This document shows, piece by piece, positions 1 to 7,800 of a DNA stretch of 24,731 nucleotides. The stretch is from positions 1-24,731 of the forward strand of contig JBEKVE010000024.1 in assembly GCA_049514335.1 (NCBI GenBank), in the 5' to 3' direction. The notes below the pieces were generated by a model. It did not search any database. It worked only from the letters and a program-made list of their open reading frames with translations, and was not told where the DNA came from. This DNA is from JBEKVE01 sp049514335. Lineage in GTDB: Bacteria > Actinomycetota > Acidimicrobiia > Acidimicrobiales > UBA8190. Both the position numbers and the translations under genes were made by a program. The first letter of the stretch is position 1; the number at the start of each line of letters is the position of its first letter.

Positions 1-564
1 GCCTCCATCGGGGTGGGCCAGACCGAGCAGTTCAGCGCCACCGGTCACTACTCCGACCTGAGCACCGCCGATCTCACCGACGCCGTGACGTGGTCGGCGT
101 CCTCGGGCGCCACCATCTCCAATACCCCCGGGGCGCAGGGTCTCGCCACCGGTACGGGCACAGGTGTGAGCACCATCACCGCCACCGACCCCAGTCTGGT
201 GCTCCCCGGCACCGCCCTGCTCGTTGTGACCCCGGCGTCCGGCCCGCCAGCGGCCCCGTCGCTCTCCAGCGACCCCGGGGCAGGCAAGCGCAAGGTGAAC
301 ATCGTCGCCTCGGGGGCGAACTTCACCCCGGGAGAGACCGTCACCGTCACGTACCTGTCGGGCCTGCAGAAGCCCAAGCGGGCCACCACGGTCCTGTGCA
401 CCGCCGTCGCCGACTCCAACGGGTCATTCGCCTGCACCGGGATGATCCCCAAGCGTGGCCGGTCGGGCAAAAAGGGTATGCACACCATCGAGGCGACCGC
501 CCCGTCGGGCGACAGAGCCACCACGCAGTACACGATCGAGAAACCACCACGGACGAAGAAGTAG
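1..564 (+). CDS. Ig-like domain surface protein, C-terminal part (5' truncated)
   Basis: The reading frame is open from the first base, so the true start lies upstream of the window. The first ~75 residues have the pattern of a bacterial Ig-like (Big_2) domain: VGQTEQFSATGHYSD, then VTWSAS, then a GVSTITATDP strand. A Pro/Ala linker leads to a second beta-rich domain of ~90 residues with one Cys pair (VLCTA and FACTG), and the tail is strongly basic (KKGMH, RTKK). No membrane anchor or sorting motif is seen in the visible part. Big_2 domains are common in extracellular adhesive or structural proteins, so a cell-surface role is inferred. The next gene starts 30 nt downstream on the same strand and also encodes an exported protein, so the two may be co-transcribed. 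Confidence 0.75.
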   Translation, partial: ASIGVGQTEQFSATGHYSDLSTADLTDAVTWSASSGATISNTPGAQGLATGTGTGVSTITATDPSLVLPGTALLVVTPASGPPAAPSLSSDPGAGKRKVNIVASGANFTPGETVTVTYLSGLQKPKRATTVLCTAVADSNGSFACTGMIPKRGRSGKKGMHTIEATAPSGDRATTQYTIEKPPRTKK

Positions 565-594
565 CCGTGCCATGACCATACAAAGGAGCAGACC

Positions 595-1539
595 ATGAAG
601 ATCTACCGGTCCGTGGCCGTCGCCGTGGCCCTGGCGGCGTCGAGTCTCGTTGCGTTGATCGGAGCCGGTGCCACGACCGCCACGCAGGCGGCGGCCGCCA
701 CTGCTCCCGTCGAGAGCTGTGTCTTCACCGGACCGGCCATCGGTCAGCTCGTCCTGGCCGTCACCCCAGGGGAGGAGGTCAACGTGAACTGCAAGGGGTA
801 CCCCGACGACCACCCCTACCTGTTCATCGAGGCGAGCCTGCTGGTGGCGATCGACCCGGCCGCCCAGCCCCTGCTCACGGGCCAGGTGACGTCGGTGGCG
901 GGAGTCGAAGGTGTGGTGGCCGCCCTCCCCGAGATGAACGCGGCCTCGACACAGCTCACGACGTCGAGCTCGACGGGGACCATCAACTTCAACTACAAGG
1001 TGCCGACCAGCCAGCCTCCCGACCCCAACGCCACCTGCCCGCCCACCACCGAGGAGCTCAACTCGGGACTGATCGGGTGCGCCGTCGCCATGATCGACCC
1101 CGAGAGCGGCGGAGCCAACACGACAGGGACGTTCCTCATCAACTACAAGGGCCAGTCCTATTTCCCGCCCAACCCGACGCTGGCCCTGTCGACCACGTCG
1201 GCGGAGGTCGGTCACGAGGTCAACATCAGTGACGCCCCGGGTGCGAAGACCTTCTGGTGGGTCGCCACCCTGCAGTACATGTACGACAGCTTGGGTGGCA
1301 CCGGCGGCGGGGGCGGCGCCATTCCGGTGGTCATCAAGAGCGCCGGGCGCAAGCTCACGACCGACGCCGCCGTGACCCCGGCCAGCTACAGCGACGAGGT
1401 GTTCACACCGCCGAAGCTCTCGGGCTGGTTCATCGCCAAGACTCGAGGCCGGCACGAGGTGAACGTCACATTGAGTTCCACGCTGCTCGGGCTCAACGTG
1501 TCCAACACGGCCTCGGAGAAGCTCAAGGTCACGAAGTAG
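595..1539 (+). CDS. secreted hypothetical protein with signal peptide
   Basis: The ATG is preceded by an AAAGGAG Shine-Dalgarno about 7 nt upstream. The 314-residue product begins with a basic n-region (MKIYR), a hydrophobic Ala/Val core to about residue 25 and an Ala-rich cleavage region (TQAAAATAP), so export by Sec is likely. The mature part has two Cys in the N-terminal third (ESCVF, VNCKG), two more further on (NATCPP, LIGCAV), a Gly-rich loop (TGGGGGA) and alternating hydrophobic/polar residues typical of beta-sandwich proteins. No catalytic motif is evident, and I do not recognise the family. It follows a truncated Ig-like protein by 30 nt, so a joint surface function is possible. Its last 11 bases overlap the convergent hydrolase gene. 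Confidence 0.8.
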   Translation: MKIYRSVAVAVALAASSLVALIGAGATTATQAAAATAPVESCVFTGPAIGQLVLAVTPGEEVNVNCKGYPDDHPYLFIEASLLVAIDPAAQPLLTGQVTSVAGVEGVVAALPEMNAASTQLTTSSSTGTINFNYKVPTSQPPDPNATCPPTTEELNSGLIGCAVAMIDPESGGANTTGTFLINYKGQSYFPPNPTLALSTTSAEVGHEVNISDAPGAKTFWWVATLQYMYDSLGGTGGGGGAIPVVIKSAGRKLTTDAAVTPASYSDEVFTPPKLSGWFIAKTRGRHEVNVTLSSTLLGLNVSNTASEKLKVTK

Positions 1540-2371
1540 GTCCTTCCTCTCCCACACGGGAGAGGAAGCCCACGACGGTGGCGGCCACCTCTGTGGCGTG
1601 CGTGAACACGCCCAGGTGGCTCGCCCCCGCCAGCTCGACGAACTCGGCCCGGGGTAGGCGGGCTGACGCCTCCCGGGCGCGGTCCGGAGGGGAGTCCACG
1701 TCGTGTTCGAAGGACAGCACCAGGCACGGCACACCGATGGCTGACCAGCGCTCGGTGCGGTCGAGATCGAGCGACCACGCCAGCGCCGCCTCGTACTGGC
1801 CGAGACGACCCGGATTGGGCCACCGGTCGAGGTCGCCGAGCATGCCCAGCCAGGCGTCCACCACCTCGTCCTGCTGGAGGTCGTGGTTGGGGAGGTAGCG
1901 CATGGTCTCCACCGCGTCGAACCACTGGGGCAGCTCCGGATCGAGTCGGGCCAGGTCGCGTTCGACGGTGGTGATGGCCTTCTCCCACGAGGTGCCCACG
2001 TTGCAGCTGCCCACGAACACCGCCGACCGGACGCGCCCCGGCAAGCGCCACGCCAGGGTCTCCGCCACCCATCCCCCCATGGAGTACCCCAGGATGTGGA
2101 CGCGCTCGAGCGCCAGGTGGTCAATCAGGGCCAGGGTGTCGTCCACCATGTCGTCGATGGCATAGGGGGCGGGGGGCGCCGACGACGGCGGCATGCCGCG
2201 GTTGTCGAAAGTGACGACGCTGTATCCGGCGTCGGTGAGAGCGGGGACCATCCACAGGGTCCACGCCATGGCGGGCTGGCCGAGACCGCACACGAGCACG
2301 ACGGGGTCGCCGTCGGGTGGTCCGAACGTGTCGTACGCCAGGGTGACGTCGGGGAGGGTGAGCTCAGGCAC
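1529..2371 (-). CDS. alpha/beta hydrolase
   Basis: The 280-residue product has an alpha/beta-hydrolase fold: an early VVLVCGLGQPAMAW oxyanion-region segment, VVTFDNRGMPPS, the nucleophile elbow GYSMGG (Ser97), an acid candidate in LVLSFEHDVDSPPD (Asp224 or Asp226) and the catalytic His252 in GASHLG. The substrate cannot be told; relatives include esterases, lactonases and C-C hydrolases. I chose the GTG at 2371 (VPELTL) because the reading frame extends upstream only into the end of the preceding gene, whose stop lies 10 nt before this GTG; a start at 2431 would overlap that gene by about 50 bp. It is probably co-transcribed with the secreted lysozyme-like gene upstream. Its 3' end carries a perfect 11-bp inverted repeat that also serves the convergent gene. 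Confidence 0.88.
   Translation of the reverse strand: MPELTLPDVTLAYDTFGPPDGDPVVLVCGLGQPAMAWTLWMVPALTDAGYSVVTFDNRGMPPSSAPPAPYAIDDMVDDTLALIDHLALERVHILGYSMGGWVAETLAWRLPGRVRSAVFVGSCNVGTSWEKAITTVERDLARLDPELPQWFDAVETMRYLPNHDLQQDEVVDAWLGMLGDLDRWPNPGRLGQYEAALAWSLDLDRTERWSAIGVPCLVLSFEHDVDSPPDRAREASARLPRAEFVELAGASHLGVFTHATEVAATVVGFLSRVGEEGPTS
1543..1568. terminator. perfect 11-bp hairpin between convergent genes
   Basis: CTTCCTCTCCC (1543-1553), loop ACAC, GGGAGAGGAAG (1558-1568): 11 perfect base pairs with a 4-nt loop. It starts 4 nt after the stop of the plus-strand secreted protein and lies inside the last codons of the minus-strand hydrolase. There is no U-tract on either side, as is usual for actinobacterial terminators. 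Termination of the plus-strand transcript is inferred from position and stability. Confidence 0.6.
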
Positions 2372-2381
2372 GGAGGATGGT

Positions 2382-3290
2382 CTACCGCGTCCGGTGCCGC
2401 CCGCGTCCGTGGGGGGCGGGCACCTCGCCACCGCAGAAGCGCGCCGTGTCGTGCTCGTAGTGGCTCGACGCCCACGGGGAACGGATCACCGCCCGGGCGA
2501 AGCTGAGACACGTCGGGTGTCCCGAACGCAGCAGCCCCACGATCCGCCCGTAGGCGGGGTTCGTGAGGAGGGTGGTGGCGTTGGCGGCCAGGCCGACGGA
2601 CATGGTGGGGAAGATCGGGTCCCCCGTGTCCTCGCCCGTCGAGGTGTGCTCGTGCGGGTACTCACCGGCGTCGAGGGAGGTGTTGAGGGGATTGTCGGCC
2701 CACAGGCCCCCCTCGTTGGCGATCCAGCGCGCCAGGAGTGTGATGTTGTCCGCCGTCGACGGCACGGCCGGGACAGAACGCTGGTCGATGGCCTTGATCA
2801 GTCCCCTCGCCGCCGCCGCCTCTGCGCCCGTGCCCGGAGGGGGCGATCCTCCGCCCACCGCGGCGATGGCGCTGCGCGCCGGGGCGGGGGACGGAGCCGG
2901 CGTCGTGGCCGGCGTCGTGGCCGACGGCGGAGCCACGCCCGTGGTGGGCACGGCCGGCGCGCCGGTGGTCGTCGTGGCCAGGGTCGGGGGCGGAGCCGAC
3001 ACCGGCACGGCGGGGGCCCTCGAGGCCGGACTCGTGCCCGACGCGGCCGGTGGGACACCCGTCGACGCCGCACCCGGGGGGGCGGCGGCGCCCGGTGCCT
3101 TCGACGTCGGCGACGAGGCGCCCCGGGGGGCGGCCATGGCGGCCAGCCCCGGGCCGGTGGGCGGCGAGCCCGAAGCGCGGGCCGGGGAGGCGGTTGCGGC
3201 GGAGACGACCAGCCACGACCCCACCACCAGCGATCCCACCGCCGCCGCGGTCAGCGCCACCATCCGGCGATGCCCTCGAATCCCCGCCAC
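2382..3290 (-). CDS. secreted protein with Pro/Ala/Thr-rich linker and lysozyme-like C-terminal domain
   Basis: The 302-residue product has a basic start (GIRGHRRM) and one hydrophobic segment at about residues 10-35, serving as signal peptide or anchor. A low-complexity Ala/Pro/Thr/Ser linker of about 110 residues follows, then a folded C-terminal domain from about residue 165. This domain contains LLARWIANEGG, DNPLNTS, PTMSVGLAANATTLL and AVIRSPWASSHYEHD, a pattern seen in actinobacterial phage-type lysozyme-like domains; the Glu of NEGG is the likely catalytic acid. A cell-wall hydrolase role is inferred. The GTG start at 3290 has a GGAGGGGG Shine-Dalgarno 5 nt upstream. The gene is divergent from the MarR regulator and continues 10 nt later into the hydrolase gene. 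Confidence 0.72.
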   Translation of the reverse strand: MAGIRGHRRMVALTAAAVGSLVVGSWLVVSAATASPARASGSPPTGPGLAAMAAPRGASSPTSKAPGAAAPPGAASTGVPPAASGTSPASRAPAVPVSAPPPTLATTTTGAPAVPTTGVAPPSATTPATTPAPSPAPARSAIAAVGGGSPPPGTGAEAAAARGLIKAIDQRSVPAVPSTADNITLLARWIANEGGLWADNPLNTSLDAGEYPHEHTSTGEDTGDPIFPTMSVGLAANATTLLTNPAYGRIVGLLRSGHPTCLSFARAVIRSPWASSHYEHDTARFCGGEVPAPHGRGRHRTR

Positions 3291-3311
3291 GGCGTCCCCC
3301 TCCGGGGGAAA

Positions 3312-3340
3312 ACCCTAACCAGCCGGGGCCGCCTCGGACA
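3312..3340 (-). promoter_or_regulatory. candidate promoter of the lysozyme-like gene
   Basis: On the minus strand a TAGGGT -10 box (3312-3317) lies 17 nt below TGTCCG (3335-3340), a weak -35. TAGGGT is the same -10 hexamer found twice in the HxlR/MFS region of this window. The start codon at 3290 has its own Shine-Dalgarno, so this would be a leadered transcript. Confidence 0.35.
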
Positions 3341-3353
3341 GGGGCGTCGCTCT

Positions 3354-3370
3354 CGTTAGATACTCTAACG
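3354..3370. promoter_or_regulatory. MarR-type palindromic operator
   Basis: CGTTAGA-TAC-TCTAACG is a perfect 7-bp inverted repeat with a 3-bp centre, the size and symmetry typical of sites bound by dimeric winged-helix MarR proteins. It overlaps a plus-strand TACTCT -10 candidate (3361-3366) and lies directly in front of the MarR reading frame, so autorepression of the MarR-ABC operon is the natural reading. Binding is inferred, not shown. Confidence 0.6.
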
Positions 3371-3405
3371 ATGTGGTCGGCACCGATCGGAACGAGGGCC
3401 AGGGC

Positions 3406-3867
3406 GTGACGCACCCCGTCGCGTCCGACGCCGCCTCCCCGGGATCCCTGGGGAGGGCGGCCGCATGGCTGTCGAAGCAGGTGGAGCTGGCCCTGGTCGA
3501 CGTGGGTCTGACCCTTCCGCAGTACCGGGTCCTCGGTCTGCTGGGCGAGGGGGCCTCCATACCCTCGGCCCTGGCCGAGCGGCTGACGGTGCGCCGTCCC
3601 ACCATCACCGCCGTCGTCGACGGGCTCGAGACCCGGGGGTTGGTCGAGCGGGCCGGTGCGGCGGGCGACCGGCGCAGCGTCACCCACACCATCACGGCCA
3701 AAGGCCGGCGCGTGCTCGGGGAGGCCGACCGAGCCGTGGATGCCCGGCTGGGCGCCATCGCCGCCAGTCTCGACGATCCCGAGCTGACCGAGCAGGCGCT
3801 CGGCAGCCTGGCCCTGTGGCGGTTGGCGATGCGCGCCCACCACGCCGCCCGGACGGTCCGGACGTGA
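3406..3867 (+). CDS. MarR family transcriptional regulator
   Basis: The 153-residue protein has the MarR winged-helix layout: helix LPQYRVLGLLGE, helix-turn-helix SALAERLTVRRPTITAVVDGLETRGLVER, the wing AGAAGDRRSVTHTITAKGRR with the conserved DxR motif, and a C-terminal dimerisation helix. MarR proteins usually repress neighbouring efflux genes until a small ligand binds. The GTG at 3406 has a GAGGG Shine-Dalgarno 7 nt upstream. An in-frame GTG at 3373, 6 nt below a TACTCT -10 candidate, is an alternative leaderless start adding 11 residues. The stop overlaps the GTG of the first ABC gene (GTGA), so translation is coupled and the MarR protein probably controls the exporter pair. The inducing compound is unknown. 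Confidence 0.88.
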   Translation: MTHPVASDAASPGSLGRAAAWLSKQVELALVDVGLTLPQYRVLGLLGEGASIPSALAERLTVRRPTITAVVDGLETRGLVERAGAAGDRRSVTHTITAKGRRVLGEADRAVDARLGAIAASLDDPELTEQALGSLALWRLAMRAHHAARTVRT

Positions 3868-5822
3868 CCCTGCCTCTCACCGCCGCCGAGGAGGACCGCG
3901 CCCTGGCGCCTCGCGCCACGATCGACCCCGACGCCACCAAGACATGGCTCCGCCGGGTCATGCCCATTCTCCGTGCCCACCGGGGCATCTTCATCACGTC
4001 GCTCGTCCTGTCCTTCGTGGGCCTCGTGCTCCAGGTCCAGGTGCCCGACCTGCTCAACCGCGCCATCGACAACTCGGTACAGCACCACACCGTGCCGCTG
4101 CACTTCTACGTGTGGTGGGTCGTCGGGCTCGGGCTGGCAGGCGGCATCACGGGGTTCATCTCACGGCTGTTTCTCTTCCAGACGGCCTACGAGATCGAGT
4201 ACGACCTCCGAACGATCATCTACGAGCACCTGTCGAAGATGTCGTTCCCCTTCTACGACCGGGTGCAGTCGGGGCAGCTGATCTCACGGGCCAATTCCGA
4301 TATCCGTTCCGTGCAGATGTACATGACGTTCGCTCCCATGATCCTGGTGCAGTGCAGCATCGCCGTGGTCGCCTTCGGCTACATGCTGTCCATCGACGTT
4401 CCGCTGGCCTTCATCGCCATGGTGACCATGCCCTTCGTCTTCGTCGTGGGCCACCGGATGCGCAAGTCGATGTTCCCGGTGTCGTGGCTCATCCAGGCCC
4501 GACTCGCCGACGTCGCCACGGTCGTCGACGAGAACATCAACGGCGTGCGCGTGGTGCGCTCCTTCGCGGCCGAGAACCACCAGCTCACAACGCTGGCCAA
4601 AGCCGCCGACAAGGTGCAGTGGGGGTACATCAAAGACGCCGACCTGCGGGCTCGATGGACGCCGGCGGTGCAGAACCTCCCGCAGGTGGGTCTGGCGCTG
4701 GTCCTCGCCTTCGGCGGGTACCTCGTCATCCAGGGGCGCCTCGGTCTGGGCGCCATCGTGGCGTTCAACGCCTACCTCTTCATGTTGCAAGCCCCGTTCA
4801 TGATGCTCGGAATGATCATCATGATGGGCCAGCGCGCCGCCGCCTCGGCCGAGCGGATCTACGAGATCCTCGACGAGCAGCCCACCATCGAGGACCGGCC
4901 CGATGCGATCGAGCTGCGCGACTGCGTGGGTGACATCCGATTCGAGGGGGTGGGGTTCTCCTACGGACCTGGTCTCCCCGACGTCCTGTCGGACTTCGAT
5001 CTGCACCTGCACCCGGGCGAGACGGTGGCTCTGGTCGGCCGGACGGGGTCGGGGAAATCGACGGTGACCCGTCTCATCCCCCGTTTCTACGACGTCACGG
5101 CCGGACGATTCCTGGTCGACGGCCACGACGTGCGTGACCTCACGCTCGAGAGCCTGCGCGAGAACGTGGGGGTGGTCCTCGACGAGCCGTTCCTGTTCTC
5201 GGTGTCGATCCGGGACAACATCGCCTACGGCCGGCCCGGCGCCGACCTCGACGAGGTGAGGGCAGCCGCCCGGGCGGCGGGGGCCGACAGCTTCATCGAG
5301 GAGCTGCCCCGCGGATACGACACGGTGGTGGGCGAGCGCGGGTACACCTTGTCGGGGGGCCAGCGCCAGCGCATCGCCATCGCCCGGACGCTGCTCGTGA
5401 ACCCCCCCATCCTGGTCCTCGACGACGCCACCAGCGCCATCGACGTACAGGTAGAGCAGCAGATCCACGATGCCCTGCGCGTTCTCATGCAGGGGCGCAC
5501 GACGCTCATCGTGGCGCACCGGCTGTCGACCATCAGCCTGGCCGACCGGGTCGTCCTCATCGACGGAGGGCGCATCGTGGCCGACGGCACGCACGCCGAG
5601 CTGCTCGCCACCACGCCGCAGTACGTCGAAGTCCTGGCCCAGGTGGAGGAGAACGCCGCCAACGTGGCCGGGGCCGTCCGGGACCGAGCCAACGGCAGCA
5701 CCTCCCCCGTCAACGGCAGCACCTCCCCCGTCAACGGCAGCACCTCCCCCGTCAACGGCAGCACCACCCCCGGCAACGGGAGCCGCGCGCCGACGCACCG
5801 ACCGGACCCGGGGAGGCCGTGA
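3864..5822 (+). CDS. ABC exporter half-transporter with degenerate ATP site (subunit 1)
   Basis: The 652-residue protein has a six-helix type I exporter membrane domain (about residues 35-330) fused to an ATPase domain. Visible motifs are Walker A GRTGSGKST (near residue 393), canonical signature LSGGQRQ (near 495), Walker B LVLDDATSAID and H-loop VAHRLST. Two key positions are altered: the Walker B catalytic Glu is Asp (DD), and the Q-loop reads VLDEPFLFS instead of VPQEPF, with Asp440 in place of Gln. Asp at the catalytic position is the hallmark of the degenerate-site subunit of heterodimeric exporters (TM287/288, LmrCD type). The C-terminal tail carries in-frame NGSTSPV repeats. The GTG start overlaps the MarR stop, and its stop overlaps the next ABC gene (TGATG). 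Drug, lipid or peptide export is possible; the substrate is unknown. Confidence 0.92.
   Translation: MTLPLTAAEEDRALAPRATIDPDATKTWLRRVMPILRAHRGIFITSLVLSFVGLVLQVQVPDLLNRAIDNSVQHHTVPLHFYVWWVVGLGLAGGITGFISRLFLFQTAYEIEYDLRTIIYEHLSKMSFPFYDRVQSGQLISRANSDIRSVQMYMTFAPMILVQCSIAVVAFGYMLSIDVPLAFIAMVTMPFVFVVGHRMRKSMFPVSWLIQARLADVATVVDENINGVRVVRSFAAENHQLTTLAKAADKVQWGYIKDADLRARWTPAVQNLPQVGLALVLAFGGYLVIQGRLGLGAIVAFNAYLFMLQAPFMMLGMIIMMGQRAAASAERIYEILDEQPTIEDRPDAIELRDCVGDIRFEGVGFSYGPGLPDVLSDFDLHLHPGETVALVGRTGSGKSTVTRLIPRFYDVTAGRFLVDGHDVRDLTLESLRENVGVVLDEPFLFSVSIRDNIAYGRPGADLDEVRAAARAAGADSFIEELPRGYDTVVGERGYTLSGGQRQRIAIARTLLVNPPILVLDDATSAIDVQVEQQIHDALRVLMQGRTTLIVAHRLSTISLADRVVLIDGGRIVADGTHAELLATTPQYVEVLAQVEENAANVAGAVRDRANGSTSPVNGSTSPVNGSTSPVNGSTTPGNGSRAPTHRPDPGRP
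5691..5774 (+). repeat. in-frame 21-bp tandem repeat (4 copies) in the ABC1 tail
   Basis: Three exact copies of the 21-bp unit AACGGCAGCACCTCCCCCGTC and a fourth diverged copy follow one another without spacers and encode NGS(T)SPV repeats, ending in NGSRAP. The repeat keeps the reading frame and lies beyond the ATPase domain, so copy-number changes would alter tail length without breaking the gene. Confidence 0.9.
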
Positions 5823-7771
5823 TGGGATTCGGCGGAGGGTGGGGCGGCGGCGGTCCGATGTTCGGCGGGGGGGGCCGTCCCGGCGCGCCCGGTGCCGGGC
5901 TGCCCTTCGGAGGGATCCCCCCGGAGCTGCAGCAGGGCGTGGACGACCTGCTCGCCGACGAGCCGGACCACGGCGAGCCCCATGTCGAGTTCAGCCAGCA
6001 GCGAAGCGGAAAGGAGCAGCGCCGCCTGACCCTGTGGGGTCTGCTGTCGGAGTACCCGGCGATGCTCGTCGCCTCCACCGTGCTCATCGTGACCATGAGC
6101 ATCGCGTTGCAGGCGGGCCCCAAGCTGACCCAGCTCGCCATCGACAAGGGGATCTTCCCTCACCACCACCTGAGCGTGGTGCTCATCCTCTCGGCGGTGT
6201 ACCTCGGCTTCGTGGCATTCACCTCGGTGACGCAACGGGCCCAGGTCCGGGTCACGGGCCGACTGGCGGCATGGGTCATGAACGACCTGCGCGTGAAGGT
6301 CTTCACCCACCTGCAGCGCCTGTCCCTCGACTACTTCACGGCCGAGAAGGCCGGCGTGATCATGACGCGCATGACGAGCGACATCGAGAACCTCCAGCAG
6401 CTCCTGCAGGACGGCCTCGCCCAGTTCGCCATTCAGGGCCTCACCATGGTGATCATCACGGTCATCCTCTTCGCCACCAATGTCACGCTCGCCCTCATCA
6501 CCGTGGCCATGGTGGTGCCCATCCTGGTGGTCATGTCCCTGTGGTTCCGGGTGGCGTCCGAGCGCGGCTACGACCGGGTGCGCGACGGCATCGCCAACGT
6601 GCTGGCCGACCTGTCCGAGAGCCTGCACGGCGTGCGGGTGGTCACGGCCCACAACCGCCAGCGCCGCAACATCCTCCACCACCGCACCGTGGTCGGCGAG
6701 TACCGCGACGCCAACGTCTACACGGCGAGGCTCAACGCCATCTACGGACCCGGAACGCAGCTGGTCGGGTGGTTGGGACAGGCGGCGCTGCTGGGCATCG
6801 GCGGCGAGATGGTGGTGCACAAGACGCTCACCCCCGGTGATCTCGTCGCCTTCTTCTTGTACCTCAACCGCTTCTTCGCACCCATCCAGCTCCTCGTGCA
6901 GCAGTACAACAGCTTCCAGCAGAGCCAGGCCTCGATCATCAAGCTCCGCACCCTGTTCGACACGCAGCCGACCGTGACCGAGGCGCCCGGCGCCGAGGAG
7001 CTCCCGTTGATCGAAGGCGAGATCGTGTTCGACGACGTGACGTTCGGCTACGACCCCGCCGTCCCGGTGATCCGAGACGTCAACCTCAGGATCGCGCCGG
7101 GTGAGACGGTGGCGTTCGTGGGTCCGACGGGCGCTGGAAAGTCCACCTTGGCCAAGCTGATCACCCGCTTCTACGACCCCACCTCCGGCCGAGTGCTGAT
7201 CGACGGGCACCCCATCGAGGGCGTCACGCTCGCATCGCTTCGCCGGCAGCTCGGGGTCGTGCCCCAGGAGCCGTTCCTCTTCGCCGGCACCATCCGCGAC
7301 AACCTGGCGTTCGCCCGACCCGATGCATCGGACGCCGAGGTGGCCGAGGCCATCAGAGCGGTGGGACTGACCGAGCTCGTCGACCGGCTGCCCGAAGGCG
7401 TGGACACCATCGTCCACGAGCGCGGCCAGTCCCTGTCCTCGGGCGAACGCCAGCTCATCGCCCTGGGCAGGGCGTTTCTGGCGCACCCCCGCGTGCTCGT
7501 GCTCGACGAGGCCACGTCCAATCTCGACCTGCAGTCCGAGACGCGCATCGAGGCCGCCCTGGACATCCTCCTCGAGGCGCGCACGGCGGTGCTCATCGCC
7601 CACCGCCTGTCGACGGCCATGAAGGCGGACCGCATCGTGGTGGTCGACAACGGTCGGATCGTGGAGACCGGCTCCCACGCCGAACTGGTGGCCTTGAACG
7701 GGCGGTACGGCGAGATGTACGAGGCGTGGATCACACAGGCCGAGCACGGTGCCGGTGCCACCACGCCGTAG
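5822..7771 (+). CDS. ABC exporter half-transporter with catalytic ATP site (subunit 2)
   Basis: The 649-residue protein starts with a Gly-rich, probably disordered segment (about residues 1-31), then a cytoplasmic stretch, a six-helix exporter domain (about 75-365) and an ATPase domain. Walker A is GPTGAGKST (near residue 434), the Q-loop VPQEPFLF is intact, Walker B is LVLDEATSNLD with the catalytic Glu, and the H-loop is IAHRLST. The signature is SLSSGERQ rather than LSGGQ. Together with the Asp Walker B of subunit 1, this gives one degenerate ATP site (Walker motifs of subunit 1, altered signature here) and one normal site (Walker motifs here, LSGGQ of subunit 1). ATG 5822 shares its A with the upstream stop; GTG 5819 is an alternative start. 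Substrate unknown. Confidence 0.92.
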   Translation: MGFGGGWGGGGPMFGGGGRPGAPGAGLPFGGIPPELQQGVDDLLADEPDHGEPHVEFSQQRSGKEQRRLTLWGLLSEYPAMLVASTVLIVTMSIALQAGPKLTQLAIDKGIFPHHHLSVVLILSAVYLGFVAFTSVTQRAQVRVTGRLAAWVMNDLRVKVFTHLQRLSLDYFTAEKAGVIMTRMTSDIENLQQLLQDGLAQFAIQGLTMVIITVILFATNVTLALITVAMVVPILVVMSLWFRVASERGYDRVRDGIANVLADLSESLHGVRVVTAHNRQRRNILHHRTVVGEYRDANVYTARLNAIYGPGTQLVGWLGQAALLGIGGEMVVHKTLTPGDLVAFFLYLNRFFAPIQLLVQQYNSFQQSQASIIKLRTLFDTQPTVTEAPGAEELPLIEGEIVFDDVTFGYDPAVPVIRDVNLRIAPGETVAFVGPTGAGKSTLAKLITRFYDPTSGRVLIDGHPIEGVTLASLRRQLGVVPQEPFLFAGTIRDNLAFARPDASDAEVAEAIRAVGLTELVDRLPEGVDTIVHERGQSLSSGERQLIALGRAFLAHPRVLVLDEATSNLDLQSETRIEAALDILLEARTAVLIAHRLSTAMKADRIVVVDNGRIVETGSHAELVALNGRYGEMYEAWITQAEHGAGATTP

Positions 7772-7800
7772 GGGGTCCGGCCCCGGTCCCCGCCACCGCC

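Noticed and set aside
2193..3359. Plus-strand open frame of 388 codons opposite the lysozyme-like gene
   Set aside because: Product is Arg/Gly-rich with no domains; the opposite strand has a signal peptide, linker and a structured C-terminal domain with a good ribosome site.
5691..5774. Tandem repeat considered as a short CRISPR array
   Set aside because: Units are contiguous without spacers, 21 bp long and in frame with the ABC1 coding sequence.
5225..7747. Very long minus-strand open frame (840 codons) opposite the ABC transporter genes
   Set aside because: It runs antisense to two genes with clear ABC motifs, has low-complexity His/Asp/Arg composition and no family features. In high-GC DNA, the strand opposite a real gene often stays open.
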